DNA of 64,000 nt from Anaerospora hongkongensis (GCF_004339805.1 NZ_SLUI01000003.1:124001-188000), one strand, 5' to 3'. Numbered from the stretch's first letter, positions 45,045 to 54,671 are shown. Numbers and translations are program-made. Notes: a model not told the origin generated them from the sequence alone.

Positions 45045-46367
45045 ATGCCCATTATTATTTTAGTGCTTGGTATCGCATTTCTTTACTTTTTATTAGTTAA
45101 ATGCAAGTTAAATGCATTTTTGTCACTTTTAATCACCTGTTTAGTAGTTGGTTATGCCGAAGGATTACCACTAGCTAAGCTGATTGCTTCTATTGAAGCG
45201 GGTATGGGGGGAACACTTGGCCATCTTGCCATTATCTTAGGCCTTGGTGCTATGTTTGGTAAAATCATGGCCGATGGCGGCGGTGCACAAAGAATAGCGG
45301 ACACGTTAATCGCCAAGTTTGGTCGTAAACACGTGGCTTGGGCGGTTGCTATCACTGGCTTTGTTGTTGGTATTACGTTATTTTGGGAAGTCAGCTTTGT
45401 TGTGTTAATTCCAATCGTATTTACAATATCAGTAGCCGGAAAAATTCCTTTGCTTGAAGTCGGCCTGCCAATGTTGTCAGCAATTACGATAAGTCACTGC
45501 TTCTTGCCTCCTCATCCAGGGCCAGTTGCAATTGCTAATATATTTCATGCAAATGTCGGTCTGGTACTGGTCTATGGAATTATCATTTCTATCCCAACTT
45601 TATTGGTTACGGGACCTTTATTTTATAAGCTTGTGAAAAAAGCTGGTGTAAATACCGAAATACCCAGTGGCCTTACAGTGGGAAAAGTATTCGCAGAAAA
45701 CGAGTTGCCCGGTTTTTTCATTAGTTTTTTTACCGCCCTTGTTCCAGTAATTATTATTATCGCTTCACTGGTAGTTGAGGCAGTCTTACCGAAAGATTCC
45801 CTGCTGGTTACAGTATTTAAGTTTATTGGTACTACCGACATGGCACTGCTAATAGCATTGTTAGTTTCCATGTATTCGTTTGGTTTTGCCCAAGGCAAAA
45901 ACATTAAAGAGCTGATGATATCTGCTGAACAATCTATAAAGTCCATCGCAATGATTATCCTCGTCATCGGCGGCGGTGGTGCTTTTAAACAGGTTATTGT
46001 TGACAGTGGAGTGGGCCAGTATGTAGCTTCTTTGATGGTTGGAATGCCACTATCGCCCTATATTGTAGCCTGGGTGATTACCGCAGTTATACGCGTTGCA
46101 ATAGGCTCGTCCACTGTAACTTTATTTACAGCATCGGGACTTTTATTACCATTACTTGCGCAACCAGGTGTAAATCCTGAGCTAATGGTGATAGCGCTGG
46201 CTTGTGGCTCCGTATTTTTTGATCCGCCTACGGATGCCGCATTTTGGATGGTTAAAGAGTACTTTAACTTTACCTTACCGCAAATGTTCGTGATATGGGG
46301 TGGGTTAACATCCCTCATTGCAATTATGGGCCTAATTGGCGTTGTAACACTGAGCCTGTTCATTTGA
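45045..46367 (+). CDS. GntP-family permease
   Basis: Inner-membrane transporter of about 440 residues with 12 or more helices. ATG 45045 follows AAGGAG; an upstream GTG at 45036 is disfavoured. GLGAMFGKIMADGGGAQRIA and the PHPGP loop (FLPPHPGPVAIA) are GntP-family hallmarks. The family takes up gluconate and small hydroxy acids. Within this operon it probably imports the hydroxy acid later cleaved by BKACE (inference). Confidence 0.9.
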   Translation: MPIIILVLGIAFLYFLLVKCKLNAFLSLLITCLVVGYAEGLPLAKLIASIEAGMGGTLGHLAIILGLGAMFGKIMADGGGAQRIADTLIAKFGRKHVAWAVAITGFVVGITLFWEVSFVVLIPIVFTISVAGKIPLLEVGLPMLSAITISHCFLPPHPGPVAIANIFHANVGLVLVYGIIISIPTLLVTGPLFYKLVKKAGVNTEIPSGLTVGKVFAENELPGFFISFFTALVPVIIIIASLVVEAVLPKDSLLVTVFKFIGTTDMALLIALLVSMYSFGFAQGKNIKELMISAEQSIKSIAMIILVIGGGGAFKQVIVDSGVGQYVASLMVGMPLSPYIVAWVITAVIRVAIGSSTVTLFTASGLLLPLLAQPGVNPELMVIALACGSVFFDPPTDAAFWMVKEYFNFTLPQMFVIWGGLTSLIAIMGLIGVVTLSLFI

Positions 46368-46416
46368 TCTACTGATAGAAGAATGTAAGCAGCAGTAAAC
46401 ATGAGGAGGAATTTAC

Positions 46417-47358
46417 ATGAAAAAGATTGGAATTATCGGTTCGGGAACGATGGGGCACGGTATAGCTACAGCATTTTCTATGTATGGCTATGATGTAACT
46501 ATATATGATACGAATGCAGAAGTTCTTACAAAGGCGAAAGAGCTTATTCGACAAGAATTAGAACTATTTGTTAGTGAAGGCTATCTCCCCAATTTAGAAA
46601 TTGAAGCTTGTCTTGCTGCTATTACGTTTTCTACTAACCTCCAGGAAACGGTGGCTGATCGTGATTATGTAATTGAGGCGGCTCCGGAAATAATGGAACT
46701 CAAGCAAAATTTATTTAAACAGCTGGATGAAATGTGCCCTCCAACAACTATTTTTGCCAGCAATACCTCAAGTCTTCCTTTGCAAGGTATGATGAAACTG
46801 GTTAGTGAAAACCGCAAACAGCGGATGATGATTAATCACATGTATAATCCAGCTCATCTTATGCCGATTGTCGAGCTTTCCTTTTTTGGTAACATGCCTG
46901 AAGATATTTACCAAGAAGTCGATCAGCTGTATCGTTCGATCAATAAACAACCAGTGAAAGTGTTAAAAGATGTACCCGGATTAGTTGCCAACAGAATTCA
47001 ACAAGGACTCGCCCGAGAAGTGTTTTCCCTGATTGAAATGGGAGTGGCTGAACCTGCCGAAATAGACAAGGCATTGAAGTTTGGCCCAGCTTTTCGCTAT
47101 GCTACTACAGGCCATTTAGAAGTTACTGATTTTGGCGGTTTAGATATTTGGTGCATCGTAGGCGATAACTTATTAAAAGTAATGGACAATTCACAAAGCG
47201 CCAATCAACTGCTTAGAAAGAAAGTAGATGAAGGTAAATTAGGAGTAAAAAGCGGAGCAGGATTTTATGAATACTCTCCTGAGGAAGTACCAGCAATTCG
47301 GGAAAAGTTTATGAAGAAGTTAATTCATCAATTAAAAGCATCCGAGTATTATCAGTAA
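46417..47358 (+). CDS. 3-hydroxyacyl dehydrogenase-family protein, hydroxy-acid type
   Basis: 313 residues, NAD-binding motif IIGSGTMGHGIATAF, catalytic region INHMYNPAHLMPIVEL, and a C-terminal domain GPAFRYATTGHLEVTDFGGLD. That last segment resembles L-gulonate and carnitine dehydrogenases more than true Hbd (which has NHPMGPL), suggesting a free 3-hydroxy acid as substrate. It would supply the beta-keto acid for BKACE. GAGGAGG precedes ATG 46417. Confidence 0.85.
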   Translation: MKKIGIIGSGTMGHGIATAFSMYGYDVTIYDTNAEVLTKAKELIRQELELFVSEGYLPNLEIEACLAAITFSTNLQETVADRDYVIEAAPEIMELKQNLFKQLDEMCPPTTIFASNTSSLPLQGMMKLVSENRKQRMMINHMYNPAHLMPIVELSFFGNMPEDIYQEVDQLYRSINKQPVKVLKDVPGLVANRIQQGLAREVFSLIEMGVAEPAEIDKALKFGPAFRYATTGHLEVTDFGGLDIWCIVGDNLLKVMDNSQSANQLLRKKVDEGKLGVKSGAGFYEYSPEEVPAIREKFMKKLIHQLKASEYYQ

Positions 47359-47427
47359 AATAAGACGGAGAAGCACACCGGTTCTCGCCGTTAGTAAATC
47401 GTAATTGAGTACAATCTAAGGTTGGAT

Positions 47428-47482
47428 TGGGGGTGCTTTGCAAGTATGGCAGCCCCATTCCTACCGAGTTTTTTATCGGTAA
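47428..47482 (+). other. Two hairpins before the chemoreceptor-like gene
   Basis: GGGGTGC (47430-47436)/GCAGCCCC with one bulge, then TACCGA/TCGGTA around a T-rich loop (47462-47481). They may be an internal attenuator or a promoter-region structure; no clear terminator. Confidence 0.3.
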
Positions 47483-47534
47483 ACATAAACTTAAACAATT
47501 TGAGACAGAGCAACTGTCGAATTGAGGATTTATT

Positions 47535-48377
47535 GTGGAGCTTAAAGCTAACTCTATTTTAGATTGTTTTATGCAGGCATTGCCGTATTTTAATAGTTTA
47601 TTAACTAAAGAAATGGGTGTCTCCTTAACAGATCGGGAGAAGTTCTTGCTCTATAAACCGGCAAAAAATTTGGACTTAAAAGTTTCGCCAGGCGATCCTA
47701 TAAAACCAGGTTCAGCGGTTGAGCAAGCGATTCGCGAAAAGCGCAGAGTAATAAGAAGAGGCGATAAGACACTTTATGGAATGCCCTATATTGCTGTCTG
47801 TTCTCCCATAGTTGACGATTTGGGGAATGTAATAGGATGTGTCGTCGCGACAGAACCAGTAGATATGCAGGATTCCATGAAAGAAATGGCTGGGATATTA
47901 ACCCAGAGTATTGGTTCAATAGCCGGCACTTCAGAAAAAATATCGGCACAAACGCAAGAAATAGCTTCCGTCATCACTAACTTAACTCAGGTTGCCCTAA
48001 AATCGGAGGAAAGAGTTGGAGAGACAGATAAAATTATAGGCCTTATTAAAAATATATCCAGTCAAACTAATCTATTGGGACTTAATGCAGCTATCGAGGC
48101 GGCACGAGTAGGTCAGGCCGGGCGTGGTTTCAGTGTGGTGGCAGAAGAAATACGCAAGTTAGCTACTGAAAGTTCGGCATCTGTAAAAAATATTGATTTT
48201 ATTGTTAAATCAATTCAACAGGATAGCGCTCAGTCATACAGGCAGTTTGTGCAAGTCAACGAAGCAATCAAGCAAATTGCCTCATCGATTATTGAAGTGA
48301 CTAGTGCAATTCAACAAGTCGGTTCCCTTGCTCATCAGCTTGATGAGCTGGCCGATGAGCTAACCAGAAATGCGTAA
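47535..48377 (+). CDS. Soluble methyl-accepting chemotaxis-like protein
   Basis: 280 residues, GTG start at 47535 after GAGG. The N-terminal half is a small sensor domain ([39 protein letters not shown]). The C-terminal half is a short MCP signalling domain with the hairpin tip [39 protein letters not shown]. There is no membrane helix, so it is cytoplasmic. Its place in the BKACE operon suggests it couples substrate state to chemotaxis or another kinase. Confidence 0.88.
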   Translation: MELKANSILDCFMQALPYFNSLLTKEMGVSLTDREKFLLYKPAKNLDLKVSPGDPIKPGSAVEQAIREKRRVIRRGDKTLYGMPYIAVCSPIVDDLGNVIGCVVATEPVDMQDSMKEMAGILTQSIGSIAGTSEKISAQTQEIASVITNLTQVALKSEERVGETDKIIGLIKNISSQTNLLGLNAAIEAARVGQAGRGFSVVAEEIRKLATESSASVKNIDFIVKSIQQDSAQSYRQFVQVNEAIKQIASSIIEVTSAIQQVGSLAHQLDELADELTRNA

Positions 48378-48425
48378 TCGAAAAAGAGCTGAGTTTTTCT
48401 GATTTTACAATAGGTGGAGGATAGC

Positions 48426-49074
48426 ATGTCTAAAATTACTACGATTGAACAAGCAATGCGGAACATAGAAGATGGTATGACGCTGATGATTGCAGGATTC
48501 CTAGCGGTAGGCACACCGGAGGTATTGGTGGACGCACTTGTTGTTCAAGGAACAAAAGCAGCTTACGGTTATTGCCAATGATACTGCCTTTCCTGATAAA
48601 GGAATAGGCAAACTTGTAGTTGATGGCCGGCTGAAAAAAGTGATAGTTTCTCATATTGGGACTAATCCGGAGACAGGCAGACAAATGAACACTGGTAAGA
48701 TTGAGGTTGAACTTGTACCACAGGGAACGCTTGCTGAGCGTGTTCGTGCTGGTGGTGCCGGATTAGGCGGTATATTAACGCCGACTGGTATCGGAACAAT
48801 GGTTGCCGAAGGTAAAGAAGTGATAACCGTTGACGGAAAAGAATTTCTCTTAGAAAAACCATTAAGGGCTGATGTGGCTTTGATAAAGGCGTATCAGGCG
48901 GATACTGCAGGGAATTTACTATTCCGGCGCTCAGCCCGCAATTTTAACCCACTGATGGCGATGGCGGCCAAGGTTGTTATTGTCGAAGCAGAAAACATTG
49001 TAGAAGCCGGTCAAATTGATCCGGATCAGGTAATGACACCAGGAATATTTGTTGACTGGATTGTCCAGGGATAG
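48426..49074 (+). pseudogene. CoA-transferase subunit A, frameshifted
   Basis: ATG 48426 after GGTGGAGG opens an AtoD-like protein ([22 protein letters not shown]) that hits a stop after about 51 codons. Removing one A from the run at 48554-48557 restores the frame to [16 protein letters not shown] and the rest of a normal subunit to 49074. It is either a real disruption, a sequencing error in the A run, or a +1 frameshift site. The adjacent B subunit is intact, which favours a recent change or an error. Confidence 0.85.
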
Positions 49075-49085
49075 GGGGATTAGGA

Positions 49086-49736
49086 ATGGATGCAAAAACG
49101 ATAATTGCTAAGCGGGTTTCGCAAGAGTTTCAGGATGGTAATGTTGTAAATCTAGGGATTGGTATCCCTACATTAGCTGCAGATTTCCTGCCAGAAGGAG
49201 TACGTGTTATCCTACAGTCTGAAAACGGTTTTGTGGGTTTAGCGCCACTGGACGGCCCTCCTAACCCTGAGCTGGTCAACGCGGGAGCCAAGCCTGTTTC
49301 AATACTTCCCGGTGGTGCTGTATTTGATAGTGCAATGTCTTTCGCGATTATTCGAGGGGGACATGTTGATATTACTGTGCTGGGTGCATTAGAAGTTGAT
49401 CAGGCAGGCAATCTCGCGAACTGGATGGTTCCGGGCAAGCTGGTACCAGGAATGGGGGGCGCAATGGACTTAGTATCAGGCGCTAAAAAAGTTATTGTTG
49501 CGATGGAACATACTTCGAAAGATGGTGCCGCCAAGATTTTAAAACAATGCACTCTTCCGTTAACCGGGCAAGGTGTGATTGACTTGATTATTACAAATCT
49601 TTGTGTATTTGAGGTCGTTGAGGCTGGACTTGTTCTTAAGGAGCTAGCGCCGGAAATTTCAGTGGATGATGTACGCGCGAAAACGGAAGCGAATTTTTCA
49701 GTTGCAGTTCCCGTACTTACGATGAATCTTGCGTAG
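49086..49736 (+). CDS. CoA-transferase subunit B
   Basis: AtoA-like subunit of 216 residues with catalytic Glu in LQSENGF, NLGIGIPTLAADFL and GMGGAMDLVSGAKK. It starts 12 bp after the A-subunit end. It would recycle CoA from acetoacetyl-CoA or the acyl-CoA formed by BKACE. Second CoA-transferase pair in the window besides 30896-32339. Confidence 0.9.
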   Translation: MDAKTIIAKRVSQEFQDGNVVNLGIGIPTLAADFLPEGVRVILQSENGFVGLAPLDGPPNPELVNAGAKPVSILPGGAVFDSAMSFAIIRGGHVDITVLGALEVDQAGNLANWMVPGKLVPGMGGAMDLVSGAKKVIVAMEHTSKDGAAKILKQCTLPLTGQGVIDLIITNLCVFEVVEAGLVLKELAPEISVDDVRAKTEANFSVAVPVLTMNLA

Positions 49737-49792
49737 TGGTTGATTGCAGTCATTTGGCCATCAATAAGTTGATTGGTTTCTATAAATTACAA

Positions 49793-49822
49793 AAAAGCTG
49801 TCGATAGAATCGGCAGCTTTTT
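49793..49822 (+). terminator. Terminator after the BKACE operon
   Basis: AAAAGCTG-CGAT/ATCG-CAGCTTTTT around a 3-base loop. Confidence 0.85.
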
Positions 49823-49961
49823 ATTGCATCTTATGTAGTAAAAGAGTGTAGAATACACATATCCAGAACGTATTCAGCTGGTAGTATGTATAAGTGCTGC
49901 TATTTTGTAGGGCTTTTTAATGCTATGTCGAAGGTAAATAACCTGAAGGGGGATGATATTC

Positions 49962-50474
49962 ATGGTCAATCCGCTGAAAGTTATTATTGATTCAAACATG
50001 GTTGATAATTTTAGTGAAATGAATATTGATCCTGTAAGTGCCTTTGCCAATAGTGGCTATACCTTATATATAACGAAAGACGTGAAAAGAGAAATAGAAG
50101 CTTTGATAAACGCTGTGGATAAACGATTGGCGCACAGTGATGAGGCTCAGCGGCAGCGGGATTATAAAAAAAGAGAATTAGCGGTGAGAATTTTAAGCTG
50201 CGCTCCAGTTCGGAGTTCTGGAAAGCCGCAAAGATTTTCCGGGCCCGGAGTTGGGGTTAGGCCTACGGGCATTCCTGTAAATCGAACGGATAATGATTTA
50301 GTCAGGATGGCAAAAAGTGCTTGGGTTTTAACTGCTAATTATAAAGAAAGCCATTGGGAGAAAGCGCAAGCTTTACCTTTTTTGGTTCAGTGGTTTACCC
50401 TTAAAGAGAAACTATTGGCGAATGGTGGTGATTTAGTAGCTGCCCTCGATGAAACTTATAAGGAAAGAAGTTAA
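49962..50474 (+). CDS. PIN-like domain protein
   Basis: 170 residues. ATG 49962 follows AAGGGGG. Acidic residues at typical PIN positions can be seen: VIIDSNMVDNF at the start, KDVKREIEAL, then NRTDNDLVRMAKSAWVLTANYKESHW. A nuclease of the toxin or RNA-processing type is possible, but no antitoxin gene is adjacent. Assigned on motif pattern only. Confidence 0.6.
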   Translation: MVNPLKVIIDSNMVDNFSEMNIDPVSAFANSGYTLYITKDVKREIEALINAVDKRLAHSDEAQRQRDYKKRELAVRILSCAPVRSSGKPQRFSGPGVGVRPTGIPVNRTDNDLVRMAKSAWVLTANYKESHWEKAQALPFLVQWFTLKEKLLANGGDLVAALDETYKERS

Positions 50475-50476
50475 TT

Positions 50477-50926
50477 CTAATTCCTATCTGCCGTTTTTGC
50501 ATTCACCAGATATTTTTCAAATAAAACACCCATCAACAATCCGTAAGCAAGTGCACCAACAATGTGCAGGTAGTAATCACCAATTGGCCTTATGTCTATA
50601 TACGTTCCCTCGATGAGGCCCGTAATGAGAATTTCGCTTAGTGGCTCAGCAAATAGCCCAACCACGATGCTTTTATAGATAATATAATCAGTCCCTAAAA
50701 TCTTGAGAGAATAATAAAATGCGATACCAATAATGCCACCAATGATGAAGTTGACGAAAAGCCCTAAAAAGAAATCGGGGCGGTTAAAAGTAATTAACAG
50801 GCTATCTAATTGGTAGATACTATACTTGCCAATTCCGAAGAGAAGCATGATCCGCGATGTGATTTCTGCAGCTAGGGTAGAGGCTGCTCCGATGGCGGCT
50901 GCGATTAATGGTTTATCATATTTCAA
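50477..50926 (-). CDS. Small integral membrane protein
   Basis: TTG start at 50926 (minus strand), 8 bp after GGGAGG; the open frame continues to 51052 without a better site. About 149 residues with four hydrophobic segments (PLIAAAIGAASTLAAEI, FFLGLFVNFIIGGIIGIAFYY, IVVGLFAEPLSEILITGLI, YLHIVGALAYGLLMGVLF). I recognise no function. It ends 3 bp from the convergent PIN-like gene. Confidence 0.65.
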   Translation of the reverse strand: MKYDKPLIAAAIGAASTLAAEITSRIMLLFGIGKYSIYQLDSLLITFNRPDFFLGLFVNFIIGGIIGIAFYYSLKILGTDYIIYKSIVVGLFAEPLSEILITGLIEGTYIDIRPIGDYYLHIVGALAYGLLMGVLFEKYLVNAKTADRN

Positions 50927-51097
50927 ACAGAATTCCTCCCAGCAGCTATGAGTCGCTTGGCATATAGCTGTATAGGTATTTTGCACCAGCGGCATGGTAA
51001 TAATACTTGTTTCAATGAACGGTCGACAGCTAATACGGGCTGTCAGGTACATATTAAAATAAAAGTATGTTTATTACTTGAGCAAGTGTCACGAAAA

Positions 51098-51142
51098 AAG
51101 CAAACCGGTCTTAGGAAGTTTACCTAAGACCGGCTTGTTTTT
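51098..51142 (-). terminator. Terminator after cooS
   Basis: AACCGGTCTTAGG...CCTAAGACCGG with flanking A/T runs between divergent-end genes; it would work on the minus strand for cooS. Confidence 0.85.
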
Positions 51143-51147
51143 TACAA

Positions 51148-53277
51148 TTAGATACCCAATTCCTTGCGCTTCTTTTCAATATGGTCAACATAAATCTGAA
51201 CTGTTTTATCGGCGCTTGTTTCAACTGTAAGCTTACCTAAGCCTAACGTCTCGGTTGTTTCGGTCAGGGTTTTTACCACAACATCACTGCCGGTTACGGA
51301 TGGTACAGGAGCGACATGGACGAGCCAACCCAAAGCAATTGCTGTGCAAGCATCGGCTACCGCCTTTTGTTCCAGATACTCAGGTGCACCAATTACGATA
51401 GGCAGCATATTGGTATCAACATCAAGGGTGTCAGCTATTTCCTTTGCCGTTTGCGTCATTTTGCCAATATCAACGCAGGCTCCGTAGGATAGTACCGGCG
51501 GAATGCCCAGTGATTTACAGACCGCTTTTAAGCCCGGGCCTGCTTCATCAGCAGCCTTGGGATCCGCTAACCCTGTGTACTGCATGACGGATGAAGTACA
51601 GCCGCCGGATAAAACGAGAATGTCTTTTTCAATTAAGCCTTTGGTAATTCTAAAGATATTACTGCCACCCTGGCCATAACGGGCGGTAGTACAGCCAACT
51701 ACGGTTGCGATTCCGCGAATTTTGCCTTCGACGATAGCATCAATGAGCGGCTTCCAAGAGCCACCCAAGGCAGCTTTAACTGATTCTGTGCTAAAGCCAA
51801 TCATACAGTCTGAGACATGGGGGGGAATGTGCACCTCACGGTTTTCGGCTTTACGTTTGCTATAAGCGTCAATAGCCATAGCAAGGAGCTTTTCGGCCTG
51901 CTGGCGCATTTTTTCCGGCTGGAATTCTACGACTTCGGTATCAGGCATGCGAATTACCTCATGCGTGCTTACCATTTTTGTACCGAAGCGTTTGGCATAT
52001 AGCGGCAGCGTCGGAATGGTGCAGTTATAGTCGAACATGAAAAGATCAATTACCCCGGTCGCCAGCAGGTACTCTTCCGACAGCCACTCACCTTCCTGAC
52101 CGGCATAGGCACTCATTTTACCGGTATCCTCATAGTTCAATAATTGCTGTCCCTCGCACACATGCCCTAATATTTGAAGACCGCTTGCACCGGCTTTTTT
52201 CGCTTTTTCCTGCCACTCAGGAGTTGATGCTAATTCAATTACGACGTGGGCCATCAAGGGCATATGGCCATTGGTAATGATATTTACCATATCTTTTTTC
52301 AACAGTCCCATATTCTGCTTAGCAGTACGGATTTTTTGCGTACCCATTAAAATTTCCTGCAGAATATCAAGAGCGAACAGGCCTTGATATTCATTAATAA
52401 TACCCAGGCGCACGGATGTCAATAAAAAGTCAACAGGATCGGCATTTAGATTGGTCATACATTTTGTTTGGGCAAAGCCAACCTCACTAAAACCGCCGCC
52501 TGGGAAGATGTTCAATTTTCGCCAAAGCTCCTGCCGCTTAGGTGGGGCAAAAACTTTAGTCATAGCGGATTCTTCCCAATACGGCCGTCCCATATCTTCA
52601 AGAACCCAGTTAGCAAAATTAACAGCAACCTTGTTTACGTCCTCATGGCTGTTGAGGCCAGCCATTTCCGCATACTTTAACAGTTTTTCCTTATCTCTGA
52701 TTTTAAGTCCGCTATCAGGGCTTTGGGCAGCCGCTTTTAACGTACGGGCAGCTTGTTGAGCATGAAAAATATTGGCCGATGTACCAATGGTGACATGACG
52801 GTATACAAAATTCCGGGCAACCATTACATGTGCATCGACACCGCAGTTGCCGCGGGGAACTTTAGCATTAATCCGGCAGGGGCCATTGGCACATAATTGA
52901 CAGGATAACCCTTGGGCGCAGAAGTTACAGCGGATCTTTTCCTGCTGCTCGAAGCGGTCAAATACGTTTGTCAGCCCTTGCTCGTGAACATGCTGATACA
53001 TTTCGCGCATTGCCGGATCAATAATGACGTTTAGCGGAAAACCATCCTTACTTTGATCGTGCACCTGGATGTGCTGACGCTGCCATTTATGTACTTCCTC
53101 CATAGAAGCCGGGGATTTTTTTATATCATAATATTTTTGTGCATTTGCATGTACGTCAAAATGCATATTCGGGTCATTCGTTCCGCTGGCGTCACCTTTT
53201 CCTGCAATCGACTCCACATCGCCCGTACTTGTTTGATCGGTACTTTTAATCAAAGCATCATTTCCTTGGTTCGACAT
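51148..53277 (-). CDS. cooS: Anaerobic carbon monoxide dehydrogenase catalytic subunit
   Basis: Ni-Fe-S enzyme that oxidises CO to CO2. ATG 53277 after GGAGGGTG gives 709 residues, including an unusual polar N-terminal extension of about 60-70. The N-terminal cluster B/D motif CNFCAQGLSCQLCANGPCR is complete. C-cluster ligand segments are visible (LGHVCEGQQ, DYNCTIPTL, GCTTARYGQGG, GGCTSSVMQY, GACVDIG). It is alone, without cooC, cooF or acetyl-CoA synthase genes nearby. Confidence 0.94.
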   Translation of the reverse strand: MSNQGNDALIKSTDQTSTGDVESIAGKGDASGTNDPNMHFDVHANAQKYYDIKKSPASMEEVHKWQRQHIQVHDQSKDGFPLNVIIDPAMREMYQHVHEQGLTNVFDRFEQQEKIRCNFCAQGLSCQLCANGPCRINAKVPRGNCGVDAHVMVARNFVYRHVTIGTSANIFHAQQAARTLKAAAQSPDSGLKIRDKEKLLKYAEMAGLNSHEDVNKVAVNFANWVLEDMGRPYWEESAMTKVFAPPKRQELWRKLNIFPGGGFSEVGFAQTKCMTNLNADPVDFLLTSVRLGIINEYQGLFALDILQEILMGTQKIRTAKQNMGLLKKDMVNIITNGHMPLMAHVVIELASTPEWQEKAKKAGASGLQILGHVCEGQQLLNYEDTGKMSAYAGQEGEWLSEEYLLATGVIDLFMFDYNCTIPTLPLYAKRFGTKMVSTHEVIRMPDTEVVEFQPEKMRQQAEKLLAMAIDAYSKRKAENREVHIPPHVSDCMIGFSTESVKAALGGSWKPLIDAIVEGKIRGIATVVGCTTARYGQGGSNIFRITKGLIEKDILVLSGGCTSSVMQYTGLADPKAADEAGPGLKAVCKSLGIPPVLSYGACVDIGKMTQTAKEIADTLDVDTNMLPIVIGAPEYLEQKAVADACTAIALGWLVHVAPVPSVTGSDVVVKTLTETTETLGLGKLTVETSADKTVQIYVDHIEKKRKELGI

Positions 53278-53486
53278 TGTACACCCTCCAATTTTGCTTA
53301 AGATATCGTGCCTAGTTTCAGCAATATACGCAGCTAATATTCGTTTTACAGAAAAGGCAGGCATAATAGAAAAAATACATGTTGGTTGCTTTCGTTCCTT
53401 TAATGGAATAAGATCTGATATTTAAGCTTATATCGGTAAAACATACTGTAACAGCCAAATACGTCGTCGGAAAAAGGAGGAAGAGA

Positions 53487-54671
53487 ATGAAAGCAGTTGT
53501 TTATCATAAGCCTTATCAGCTTTCTTTAGAGAAAGTGAAAGATCCTGAAATTCAGGATGACCGGGAGATGCTTATACGTGTAACCTCGACGGCCATATGC
53601 GGCTCAGACCTGCACATCTATCATGGCTTACAGCCGATGCTGCATGATGGGCTTATTCCGGGGCATGAGTTTATGGGAATTGTGGAAGAGGTAGGCAAGA
53701 GCGTTAAGCGGTGGAAGCGAGGCGACAGGGTTTTAGTTCCATTCCCTATTTCCTGTGGTGAATGCATTATGTGTCAAGCCAAATTGTGGAGTCATTGTGA
53801 GCGTTCAAACGAGCATGGCGAAATTGCAGCGGTATTTGGGCATGGGGATTTTTATGGTGGCTTTCAAGGTGGACAGGCCGAGTATGTACGGGTACCTTAT
53901 GCCGATGTCAGTCCATTAGCAGTACCGGATGAACTAACTGATGAGCAGGCGTTATTTGTGACTGATATATTGCCTACGGCTTACTGGATTGTTGATGTTT
54001 CCGGGGTTAAGCCCGGCGATTCCGTTGCTGTTTTCGGCTGTGGCCCGGTGGGAATTCTTGCCCAGCGGTGTGCAATATTGAAAGGGGCCCGGCGTGTTTA
54101 TGCAGTGGATCAAATTCCCTACCGCCTGGAATATGCTCAAAAGCTAAATCCGGGAGTGGAAACAATTAATTTTCGTGACCACGATGATCCAGGTGAAGTA
54201 ATTCGTGAGTTGACAGGCGGCCGGGGTGTTGATGTGGCAATTGATGCGGTAGGTTTTGAATCGGAACCAACAGATTCAATTGTGGCAGCGATGGCAGGCA
54301 TGAAACGGATGGGCATTCCGCCGCTGCCAGGAACCCGGCCGGAAGATCAGCCGGCAGTCGCTTCAGTCTCAGCAATTAACTGGGAGGTAAAAGCGCTTCG
54401 TCACGGCGGCTGTCTTGGCTTAGCAGGTGTATATGGGGCCAAGGCTGATGGCTTTCCGATCGGTGATATATTTGCGAAGGGAATCAGCATACAGTGTGGC
54501 CAGGCGTTAGTACAAAATTATACGGATGAATTGCTGCAACTTATCCAGCAGGGAAAATTGCGTTCCGATGATATCATCACGCACCGTCTGGCTTTGGATG
54601 AGGCAATGACAGGATATGAGAAATTTGGCCGGCGTATCGATAATTGCCTGAAAGTAGTAATGCATCCGTAA
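53487..54671 (+). CDS. Zinc-dependent alcohol dehydrogenase, formaldehyde-dehydrogenase-like
   Basis: 394-residue medium-chain dehydrogenase. Catalytic zinc ligands in TAICGSDLH and GHEFMG, structural zinc loop CGECIMCQAKLWSHC, NAD motif VAVFGCGPVGILAQRC. The insert near residue 270 (TRPEDQPAVASVSAINWEV) is typical of the glutathione-independent formaldehyde dehydrogenase group. AGGAGGAAG precedes ATG 53487. Substrate unknown. Confidence 0.87.
   Translation: MKAVVYHKPYQLSLEKVKDPEIQDDREMLIRVTSTAICGSDLHIYHGLQPMLHDGLIPGHEFMGIVEEVGKSVKRWKRGDRVLVPFPISCGECIMCQAKLWSHCERSNEHGEIAAVFGHGDFYGGFQGGQAEYVRVPYADVSPLAVPDELTDEQALFVTDILPTAYWIVDVSGVKPGDSVAVFGCGPVGILAQRCAILKGARRVYAVDQIPYRLEYAQKLNPGVETINFRDHDDPGEVIRELTGGRGVDVAIDAVGFESEPTDSIVAAMAGMKRMGIPPLPGTRPEDQPAVASVSAINWEVKALRHGGCLGLAGVYGAKADGFPIGDIFAKGISIQCGQALVQNYTDELLQLIQQGKLRSDDIITHRLALDEAMTGYEKFGRRIDNCLKVVMHP

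Noticed and set aside
48426..49074. Programmed +1 frameshift in the CoA-transferase subunit A
   Set aside because: No slippery stop-codon context as in known +1 sites; a homopolymer error or mutation is simpler, so it is only listed as an alternative.
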